Shown: positions 1-6,112 of the stretch, in pieces
How positions within the stretch are numbered: the first letter of the stretch is position 1
Layout: every line of letters starts with the position of its first letter
Assembly (NCBI GenBank): GCA_012841225.1
Contig: DUVD01000085.1
Span: 1 to 7,739 of the forward strand
DNA from: Fibrobacter sp.
GTDB lineage: Bacteria; Fibrobacterota; Fibrobacteria; Fibrobacterales; Fibrobacteraceae
Length of the DNA: 7,739 nucleotides
Direction of reading: 5' to 3'
Program-made: the position numbers and the translations under genes
Notes under the pieces: model-generated
Seen by the model: the letters and a program-made list of their open reading frames with translations, nothing else
Databases searched by the model: none
What the model was told of the DNA's origin: nothing

Positions 1-2200
1 GTTTTACCCAAGCAGCCGCTTCTTCAGCAGTGCCGCTACCAAAGTTGACGGTAAACATTGCTTCAGCATCGGTTTTCTTCATCCATTCGAGGAATTCATC
101 GGTATCGACCATCCAGTCTTTATTGTCGAGAATTTCTTTCCAGTGATCGTCATCGGCGCGTAATCCACCAGGGTAACGAATAATACCGTGCTTAATGCGT
201 TTGACATAATCAACAGTTTGTGTTTTTGCACCACGAGCTTCTAGGAGATCTCCATCCCAAAGAGCGGCATTGATTCCAAAAATACCATCTGCAATTTTAG
301 GATTGATCACCTCATTAAAGTCACCCTTGATGGTGGCCTTAACAACAGCAGGGCGATCGATTTTAGGTAATTCGCGTTTGTTGGTCAAGCGGATGTTATC
401 CACTTGGAAACTACCGCTGGTGCCTTCACCACTTGGCTTAAAGTCGAGGCTAATGACGTTTTTAAGGTCGAAGATGCCATTTTCTTTGGCTTCAGGTGGC
501 TGGTAGTAAGGGAACTTCACAAAAGAGCGGAAAGGAACTAGAACCGTACTTCTTCCTTTTGGAACACCTGTGTTAGAAACAAAAATTTCGTTGCCATCAT
601 CACTGACTTGAACTGTAATGGACTGCCATGCCTTGTCTGAATAGACATCGAACATAATGCCCCAGTGCTTAGTCCAGTCGCGGTACTTGGCTTCACGGTT
701 GCGTTTTTTCATATCTAGAACAACGTCAACCCAGTCGGCGAGGAGGTAGTGTTCCACATTTAAACTATTGCCGTCAAGGTTTCCCTTGCCAATGGAATGC
801 TTTAACTGAGATTTAGGACCAGTTGATGGTTCCCATAGCTCAGTAGCCCACTTGCCTTCAAAGTCGCTGAGGACAAGATCTGGGGCGTTTGATTTGAAGG
901 AATCCCATTTCTTGTCTGGGTCAACCCAATCGACGTTTTCAGTAAATGTTATTTGGTCAACATAAATGGTAACTGGAGCTGGCTTGCCAGGATCACCCGC
1001 ATTTTCGCCTTTGCCGACAGAAAAACGCACTTCTTGGATTTTGTCCCATTTTACGTCTTTGGTGACTTCTGCTTGCTTGTTAGCGTCCCAAGCCTTGCCT
1101 TTATCCATAAACTTTTTCAAAGGGATTTTTACGAGTTGCCAATCTTTAGTGATTTTAATCCAATCGCTTAAGGCGATTTTAGTTTGACTCTTGACGTCGT
1201 TTCCTTGATTGTCCATAATACCGATGTAGAGTTTCTCGCCACCGAGTTTGCCCTTAACCCAAAAGTAAAGACCACCGTCGTTGCGTACTTTAGAAAGGTC
1301 GATAAATTTGCCTTCACCTAAAGAGTAACTAACGCCAGACCAATCATTATTGTCGATATACATCGCAAGCACGTTCGGGTTACCTGCTGTTTTAGAATCG
1401 AGCTCTTTTTGAGCGGTAAGACCGCCGTAACCGTAGCTGAATCCCTTTATGCTATTGTCATAGAAAGTGGCCAATGTTTTTGCTTTGCCGTCGAGTTTTT
1501 CTGGATTTTTTGGGCCGTTAACGACTTCATTGCTTTCATCCCAATAAACGACTTTTGGTTTTGCCTTAGCTTTTACGTTGCCTTTGACGACTTCGATATC
1601 ATCAATCCAGACATCAAAAGAGGCGTTAGTGCCTTTATCAATTGAAAAGCGGATTTCGGCGATTTTATCCCAATCGATGCGAGCGGGCAGTTCCGTTTTC
1701 TTGGTTTGATCCCAATAGAGCCCGCGATCTGGGAAATCAACTAAAGGAACGGAAACTTTTTGCCATTCTTTAGTGATTTGCACATATTTATTTAGAGGCA
1801 TTTTGACTTGAGTCTTTTTGCCATCGGTGATTTCTTCATCTAAAAGACCGATAAGTAGTTGTTCTCCACCTTCTTTCCCTTTAATGTAAAATTCCAATTT
1901 GGAATCCAACATGTATTTAGAGAAATCAAAGGTTTCGTTATATAAGCAAATAGACGCACCAGAGTAATCTTTAGGGTCTAGATTAATGTGAACGGCGGCT
2001 TTCGATTTGTAACCACCTTCTTTAGTAATGGTGATGCCTTTGCTTTTTCCACCGTACGCGTAGTCAAAGCCGCCTTGACGATACTGCTCGTCAAAGAACT
2101 TATAAACGACTAAACGAGGCGGGCGTGGCTGAGCTATAGAGGTAGTCACAGCGATTCCGAGAAGAATGACTGTGGCTACTTTAAAGATTTGCTTTATCAT
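1..2200 (-). CDS. Secreted modular glycoside hydrolase, GH51-like, with tandem jelly-roll domains and CBM11 (3' end missing)
   Basis: A single stop-free frame of 733 codons runs from an ATG at 2200 off the left edge. Seen: residues 1-23 form a signal peptide (basic start, hydrophobic core, SIA|Q cleavage), so the product is exported. Residues about 31-206 and 217-420 are two related beta-rich domains joined by a Lys-rich linker. Residues about 441-607 resemble CBM11: YQPP near 568, then DLKNV and VDNIRL close to the end, as in the clostridial CelH beta-glucan-binding module. From about 616 a catalytic barrel begins: FGINAALWDG (641-650), RYPGG (675-679) and TVNFGSGT (717-724), as in GH51-type arabinofuranosidases and related clan GH-A enzymes. 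The acid/base and nucleophile glutamates should lie beyond the window, so activity and substrate are inferred: an arabinoxylan, beta-glucan or similar plant polysaccharide. A GH44-like or unclassified barrel is the main alternative. The start is fixed by the Shine-Dalgarno site and signal peptide. Confidence 0.85.
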   Translation of the reverse strand, partial: MIKQIFKVATVILLGIAVTTSIAQPRPPRLVVYKFFDEQYRQGGFDYAYGGKSKGITITKEGGYKSKAAVHINLDPKDYSGASICLYNETFDFSKYMLDSKLEFYIKGKEGGEQLLIGLLDEEITDGKKTQVKMPLNKYVQITKEWQKVSVPLVDFPDRGLYWDQTKKTELPARIDWDKIAEIRFSIDKGTNASFDVWIDDIEVVKGNVKAKAKPKVVYWDESNEVVNGPKNPEKLDGKAKTLATFYDNSIKGFSYGYGGLTAQKELDSKTAGNPNVLAMYIDNNDWSGVSYSLGEGKFIDLSKVRNDGGLYFWVKGKLGGEKLYIGIMDNQGNDVKSQTKIALSDWIKITKDWQLVKIPLKKFMDKGKAWDANKQAEVTKDVKWDKIQEVRFSVGKGENAGDPGKPAPVTIYVDQITFTENVDWVDPDKKWDSFKSNAPDLVLSDFEGKWATELWEPSTGPKSQLKHSIGKGNLDGNSLNVEHYLLADWVDVVLDMKKRNREAKYRDWTKHWGIMFDVYSDKAWQSITVQVSDDGNEIFVSNTGVPKGRSTVLVPFRSFVKFPYYQPPEAKENGIFDLKNVISLDFKPSGEGTSGSFQVDNIRLTNKRELPKIDRPAVVKATIKGDFNEVINPKIADGIFGINAALWDGDLLEARGAKTQTVDYVKRIKHGIIRYPGGLRADDDHWKEILDNKDWMVDTDEFLEWMKKTDAEAMFTVNFGSGTAEEAAAWVK
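941..2110 (-). repeat. Tandem duplicated accessory domain inside the secreted hydrolase
   Basis: Two copies of about 180-200 residues lie head to tail: copy A at residues 31-206 (1583-2110) and copy B at 217-420 (941-1552). Matching landmarks in order are FDYAYGG/FSYGYGG, DYSG/DWSG, KGKEGGEQL/KGKLGGEKL, ITKEWQ/ITKDWQ, WDKIAEIRFS/WDKIQEVRFS and WIDDIE/YVDQIT. By eye, about half the residues are identical over the last 90 or so aligned positions. Each copy has the look of a galactose-binding-like beta-sandwich ending in an aspartate-rich strand, the layout common in carbohydrate-binding modules. I do not recognise a numbered CBM family, so carbohydrate binding is an inference. Confidence 0.75.
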
Positions 2201-2353
2201 GCAGCACTTCCTTGTTTGGTTTGAGTTGAATATCTTTAATCAAGATAATATTAAAGCGGGCTGTTTTAAAACGGTAAAATAAAAGATTCGTATACAAAAA
2301 GCGTTTATTCTAAACTAATGGAGAAAAAACTAGCTATTGTGCATTTTTCCTTA
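2201..2353 (-). promoter_or_regulatory. Intergenic region upstream of the secreted hydrolase, possible promoter and operator
   Basis: This 153-base AT-rich gap is the only sizeable non-coding stretch in the window and probably carries the hydrolase promoter. On the minus strand a weak -35 candidate TTTACC (2273-2278) and a -10 candidate TAATAT (2248-2253) are 19 bases apart, each matching four of six consensus positions, which would give a leader of about 40 bases. Between and around them are a perfect 10-base palindrome GTTTTAAAAC (2263-2272) and a 7-base inverted repeat, CTTTAAT (2234-2240) with ATTAAAG (2250-2256). The repeats could be regulator sites, but AT-rich DNA gives such repeats by chance, so the assignment is tentative. 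Confidence 0.25.
2207..2213 (-). promoter_or_regulatory. Ribosome binding site of the secreted hydrolase
   Basis: The minus strand reads AAGGAAG followed by six bases and then ATG at 2200. This strong Shine-Dalgarno match at ideal spacing, immediately before a signal-peptide-encoding stretch, fixes the start codon of the modular hydrolase. Confidence 0.75.
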
Positions 2354-3094
2354 TTATTTCATTTCTTGTAGCAGTTTTTCGACTAACTGAACACTGAATC
2401 GATCTTGGCGTTTTCCATTAATAAAGAAATTTGGAGTGCCTTGAACGCCTACTTTAACGCCTAATTGGAATTCTTCGTTGATTCTCGCCTGTTTTGCAGC
2501 ATCGAGGACCATATCTTTTTTGAACTTCACCATGTCCAAACCGACTTCTTTAGCCACCTTTTCGAAGGTTTCTGGCGTTAGGTCTTTGAAGTGGGGAGAG
2601 AGAGCATACCTATATTCCCAAAATTTGCCTTGATTTTGAGCGGCTATACTTGCTGCAGCAGCAGCTGGAGCGTTAGCGTGAAAGCTTAACGGAAAGTGTT
2701 TGTAAACAAATTTAATTTCATTGGGGTATTTCTTCATTAACCCTTGTATAACGGGAGCAATATTGTTGCAATAAGGGCATTGAAACTCGGTAAATTCAAC
2801 AATAGTGAGTTTTGGATTTTTTGTGTTTCCATACACCGGACTCTGCCCATCGGGAATGTCCCAAACAGCGTTTGCCTGTTCCATTTCGATGCGAATTTCA
2901 TCGATAGAAATACCACGTTTCTCTAATCCATATTTTAAGACTTCAAATTCGCTCTTCACATTAGCGAGGTCTTTAGAAAGGCTATCGACTTGGGTTTGAA
3001 GCTTTTTAGTAGACCCACCCTGAGCGGAAGCTTCATTGCAGGCAGAGAGAGTGAAAACTAGAGCCATAGAGGCGAGTATAGAAAGAGATTTCAT
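2354..3094 (-). CDS. DsbA-family thiol-disulfide oxidoreductase lipoprotein with N-terminal coiled coil
   Basis: A 246-residue envelope protein, probably making, breaking or shuffling disulfide bonds in exported proteins. Seen: a lipoprotein signal with lipobox LSAC, so Cys19 should be acylated; the next residue is Asn, not the classic Asp retention signal. Residues 32-57 are a regular heptad coiled coil with hydrophobic residues at 32, 36, 39, 43, 46, 50, 53 and 57. The thioredoxin fold follows from about 95, with active site C106-P-Y-C109 preceded by VEFTEFQ, an alpha-helical insertion (about 140-205), and the cis-proline loop GTP at 219-221 leading to FFING. This layout fits the DsbA-like thioredoxin_4 group. 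The start has AAAGGA five bases upstream, and the gene ends in tandem TAA stops. It follows nuoN by 63 bases on the same strand with no visible terminator, so some cotranscription is possible. Whether it acts as oxidase, reductase or isomerase cannot be read from the sequence. Confidence 0.9.
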   Translation of the reverse strand: MKSLSILASMALVFTLSACNEASAQGGSTKKLQTQVDSLSKDLANVKSEFEVLKYGLEKRGISIDEIRIEMEQANAVWDIPDGQSPVYGNTKNPKLTIVEFTEFQCPYCNNIAPVIQGLMKKYPNEIKFVYKHFPLSFHANAPAAAAASIAAQNQGKFWEYRYALSPHFKDLTPETFEKVAKEVGLDMVKFKKDMVLDAAKQARINEEFQLGVKVGVQGTPNFFINGKRQDRFSVQLVEKLLQEMK

Positions 3095-3157
3095 AAAATT
3101 CCTTTGAAATGGTAAGCAAAATATATAAATAACTTCTTTCGCAAAACTTCCAAACCT

Positions 3158-4582
3158 TTAATAAGTAATGATTTTGAAAACATTATTGATGAAAAAAGGT
3201 AAAACGCCGCCTAACACAATAGCGACTGAAAGCAATACAATCCAAACTTTTTGTCGTAAATTGACAATTAAACGAAATAAACTGGGGTCGGGTTCATCAA
3301 CCCAGGCACTTTTGATTAACTGTATATAATAGTATAGGGCTAAAACGTTGTTTAATATGGCGAATGTGATTAAAAAATAGTGATGGTTTTGTGCTGCACT
3401 AAAAAACAACTGGAATTTGCCGAAAAAACCGGCAAGAGGGGGGATTCCAGCTAAACTGAAAAGGGCAATGACGAGCGCCACTGCCAAAAACGGGTTTTCA
3501 CGAGAGAGACCGCGCAAAGAATTGAACGTTTCTGGACGGTTTCGTTCAATAATACCAAAAATAAAGAAGGCGAGGTAATTTGAAAAAGCGTAAATAAATA
3601 AATAATAAATTATGGCGGCGCCTGCTGTTTCACGTGGGCCAAGTAAGGCTAATAAAACATAGCCTGCTTGTGAAATGGAGCTATAAGCCATAAAACGTCG
3701 TAGTTTATACTGTTTTAATGCCCCTAAATTACCTATAAATAAAGTTATGCCGGCAAGTAAACCTAAAAAAGGAGCCATTTGCTCTTTAATGCCATGCAAA
3801 GGGCCAAAAACAAGAACAGCCACAAAAGAAATAGCGATTGCTTTGGACGAAACTGAAAGAATCGCTGTTACAGGAGTGGGCGCCCCTTCGTAAACATCAG
3901 GTGCCCAAGTGTGAAAAGGAAACAAGGTCAGTTTAAACCCGATTCCCGAAAGTAAAAATAATACTGAAATCCAAAGGAGAGGGGAGTTTGGATTTTCCAA
4001 AACTCGAACCGCGATCTCTTGAAAATGCATAGATCCAGAAAACCCATAAAGATAACTAAAGCCAAAAATTTCAAAGGCTGTTGCTACAGACCCCATTAAA
4101 ATGAACTTAGTAGCGGCTTCGGAGCCAAGAGAGTCTTTTTTATTCCAAGCCGTTAAAGCGTACATGGGGATAGTCGCTAGCTCTAATCCCAAAAAGAAGG
4201 TGAGTAAGTCAGACGCAGAAACGACAACAACGCCACCGAAAGTGGCCATAATAATAGCACCCATAAATTCGGAGAAGTGATGCATTCGAGGCATAAAATC
4301 AGAAGTGTAATTGAAGTATTCTTTTGAAAAAGAGATGCCAATTAAAGCGCTTAACACTAAAAGCTCTCGCATGAGTATGCCAAAGCTATCGATTTTCCAA
4401 TTGGATAAAAAGAATTGAGTCTCTCCAACGGGAATGAAATTTAACAGAATGAAAATGGTGATTAGCCCAATATGAGCCATATACCAAGGCAACTGAGATC
4501 GTTTAGAAATAAAAAGGCGCGTAGTTATTAGCACAAAAGGCAAAAGCAATAATAACAGGTCTGGAATAAAGAAAGGAATCAT
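3158..4582 (-). CDS. nuoN: NADH-quinone oxidoreductase subunit N
   Basis: Complete 474-residue polytopic inner-membrane protein (E. coli NuoN has 485), one of the three antiporter-like proton-translocating subunits of complex I. Hydrophobic segments run through the whole length. The residues known to matter in E. coli are all present: Glu134 in LELATIPMYAL (helix 5 carboxylate), Lys217 in GFKLTLFPFHTW (helix 7), Lys247 in SVSSKAIA (helix 8) and Lys389 in GFFGKFQLF (helix 12). The APDVYEGAPTPVTA and AGIPPLAGFFGK motifs are typical of subunit N and distinguish it from L and M. The start ATG lies four bases after the nuoM stop, and the gene is last of the nuoLMN run. It looks intact, with no frameshift or lost catalytic residue. 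Confidence 0.97.
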   Translation of the reverse strand: MIPFFIPDLLLLLLPFVLITTRLFISKRSQLPWYMAHIGLITIFILLNFIPVGETQFFLSNWKIDSFGILMRELLVLSALIGISFSKEYFNYTSDFMPRMHHFSEFMGAIIMATFGGVVVVSASDLLTFFLGLELATIPMYALTAWNKKDSLGSEAATKFILMGSVATAFEIFGFSYLYGFSGSMHFQEIAVRVLENPNSPLLWISVLFLLSGIGFKLTLFPFHTWAPDVYEGAPTPVTAILSVSSKAIAISFVAVLVFGPLHGIKEQMAPFLGLLAGITLFIGNLGALKQYKLRRFMAYSSISQAGYVLLALLGPRETAGAAIIYYLFIYAFSNYLAFFIFGIIERNRPETFNSLRGLSRENPFLAVALVIALFSLAGIPPLAGFFGKFQLFFSAAQNHHYFLITFAILNNVLALYYYIQLIKSAWVDEPDPSLFRLIVNLRQKVWIVLLSVAIVLGGVLPFFINNVFKIITY

Positions 4583-4586
4583 AATA

Positions 4587-4592
4587 TTACCT
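4587..4592 (-). promoter_or_regulatory. nuoN ribosome binding site overlapping the nuoM stop codon
   Basis: The minus strand reads AGGTAA, in which TAA is the nuoM stop, followed by seven or fewer bases before the nuoN ATG at 4582. The only Shine-Dalgarno-like sequence for nuoN is therefore inside the end of nuoM, which suggests that ribosomes finishing nuoM re-initiate on nuoN. Confidence 0.5.
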
Positions 4593-6101
4593 GATCAAAT
4601 TAGTATAAATGGGCGAAATGCTTGTATCAATAAATTCAGAAATCCAATTTGGAAATAGGCCTATGGCAAATAGAGAGAACACTAAAATGACGATGGTCAC
4701 TTTCTCTTTAAAGTTAGCGTCGGGAAGAGAATAAAAGGAATTTGGGCTTACTGGACCGTGAAGCATTCGATTGGCGGCCTGCAATACATAAATAGCCGTA
4801 ACAGTAATCGATAAAACAGCTAAGATGGTAACGACTCTCATAAGAGAGGATTCGTTTTGGAAACTGCCAATAAAAATAGTCGCTTCGGCAATAAAACCTG
4901 AAAGGCCCGGTAAGCCAAGGCAAGCAAACCCAGCGATTACAAAACCAACCCCAATAAAAGGCATCACCCTCATTAGACCGCCCATCTGAGTAATGTCTCT
5001 GGTGTGAGTTCTAGAATAAATCATGCCGATTGTAGCAAAGAAGAGTGCTGTCAAAAAACCGTGGCTTAACATTTGGAGCACAGCCCCTCTAAAGGCGAGT
5101 GGGGTCATGGCGGCAATGCCTAAAAAGATTAAGCCTAAATGAGAAATAGAACTATAAGCCGTGATGTACTTGAGGTCTTTGTGGCGAATGGCAATCCAAC
5201 CGGATAAAAGCACATTAAAAATCAATAAATAGACCAAGTAGGGCAGGTATATTCGAGCGGCTTCGGGCATTAAGTAAATAGCGATTCTAAGGCAAGCGTA
5301 AGGCCCCATTTTCATCATGACGCCGGCGGCAAACATCGATACGGCTGTGGGGGCGGCTGAATGGCCATCTGGAGACCAAAAGTGAAATGGAAATAAAGAA
5401 CCCGAGACAGCAAATCCCATAAAGAGAAGCGGGAAGGCCCACATTTGAAGGCTCATTGGAAAAACCACTTGCCCTAACTCTAATAGGTTCCAACTGTTTA
5501 TACCGGACTCAACGTAAATGCCAAGGAAGGCGGCTAGAATCATAGAAGAACCAAGCGCTAAAGTTAGCGTGAGCTTTTTTCCGCCGTAGTCTTTTTTTCC
5601 TGAACCAAAACCGGCGATCATCAAATACATGCAAATCGCTTCCATTTCATAAAAAATAAAAAATAGGAGCAAGTCAAAACTCATAAAGACGCCATAAACA
5701 CTAGTCGCTAGAATTTGGATTAGAGCAAAAAATATCTTAGCGTTACCAGGAATAGACCAGCTGACTAGCATACCCGTAAGTACAATAACAGAGGTTAAAA
5801 GAACCATCAAAAGGCTTAGCGCGTCGGCGCCAATAAAATATTGTGCTCCAAAAGCATTCCACCACGAGACCTGCGTCACAAAATGCAATGAGAAAACAGA
5901 GCCATTAGAAGAGGGGGAGACACCGCTGGTGAGTAAAAATAGTTTTAAGGTCAAATAGGCGGCAATGCCAAGAACAATAATAGCAGAGCTTAGGTGAATT
6001 CGTTTAATCGCTCTGGTATAAGTGTTTGGAATTGGGGTGCAAATCAGCATGACTAATAAAGGCAGAACCCAAATCAAATTAAATAATATTACATCTATCA
6101 T
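4587..6101 (-). CDS. nuoM: NADH-quinone oxidoreductase subunit M, lacking the helix 7 lysine
   Basis: Complete 504-residue antiporter-like complex I subunit (E. coli NuoM has 509), embedded in the inner membrane and expected to form one of the proton channels. Family marks: Glu152 in FYEMEAICMYL (helix 5), the FPFHFWSPDGHSAAPTAVSM stretch at 237-256, Lys264 in MMKMGPY (helix 8), His321 in SSISHLG, His347 in LSHGF, and Glu406 in GFIAEATIF (helix 12). These align with E. coli Glu144, Lys265, His322, His348 and Glu407 nearly position for position. The odd point is residue 233: FAVSGSLFPFHFW aligns without gaps to FAVKMPMVPLHGW of E. coli, so the essential helix 7 Lys234 is Ser here, with no nearby basic replacement. 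The gene starts nine bases after nuoL and ends four bases before nuoN, so it is surely part of the same operon. Confidence 0.96.
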   Translation of the reverse strand: MIDVILFNLIWVLPLLVMLICTPIPNTYTRAIKRIHLSSAIIVLGIAAYLTLKLFLLTSGVSPSSNGSVFSLHFVTQVSWWNAFGAQYFIGADALSLLMVLLTSVIVLTGMLVSWSIPGNAKIFFALIQILATSVYGVFMSFDLLLFFIFYEMEAICMYLMIAGFGSGKKDYGGKKLTLTLALGSSMILAAFLGIYVESGINSWNLLELGQVVFPMSLQMWAFPLLFMGFAVSGSLFPFHFWSPDGHSAAPTAVSMFAAGVMMKMGPYACLRIAIYLMPEAARIYLPYLVYLLIFNVLLSGWIAIRHKDLKYITAYSSISHLGLIFLGIAAMTPLAFRGAVLQMLSHGFLTALFFATIGMIYSRTHTRDITQMGGLMRVMPFIGVGFVIAGFACLGLPGLSGFIAEATIFIGSFQNESSLMRVVTILAVLSITVTAIYVLQAANRMLHGPVSPNSFYSLPDANFKEKVTIVILVFSLFAIGLFPNWISEFIDTSISPIYTNLIR

Positions 6102-6108
6102 AATTTAG

Positions 6109-6112
6109 CCCT
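6109..6112 (-). promoter_or_regulatory. Weak nuoM ribosome binding site overlapping the nuoL stop codon
   Basis: The minus strand at the nuoL/nuoM junction reads TAGGG, then seven bases, then the nuoM ATG at 6101. AGGG overlaps the TAG stop of nuoL. It is the only Shine-Dalgarno-like stretch there and points to coupled translation, as at the nuoM/nuoN junction. Confidence 0.4.

Noticed and set aside
270..1645. Short plus-strand open frames of 70-80 codons
   Set aside because: They lie antisense to the continuous modular hydrolase frame, overlap each other, have no Shine-Dalgarno sites or recognisable domains, and their low-complexity make-up is what the reverse strand of a coding region gives.
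2263..2272. GTTTTAAAAC palindrome as a CRISPR repeat fragment or attachment site
   Set aside because: It occurs once, has no spacer-like neighbours, and there is no integrase, transposase or cas gene in the window.
2296..2315. Possible terminator after the lipoprotein gene: GTTTA-GAA-TAAAC stem, then GC and five T on the minus strand
   Set aside because: The stem is only five pairs, four of them A-T, too weak for a convincing intrinsic terminator; a second A/T-only pairing near 2329-2350 is no better.
2744..2999. Two overlapping plus-strand frames antisense to the thioredoxin-fold lipoprotein
   Set aside because: The minus-strand gene here has a lipobox, CPYC motif and cis-proline loop, so it is the real gene; the antisense frames have no family features.
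3131..3150. AACTTC direct repeat in the gap between nuoN and the lipoprotein gene
   Set aside because: Two six-base copies in AT-rich DNA are expected by chance, and there is no third copy or regular spacing to suggest an operator or repeat array.
4714..5493. Second minus-strand frames of about 69 codons inside nuoM
   Set aside because: They are out of frame with a fully conserved NuoM protein and show no start signals or homology that I recognise.
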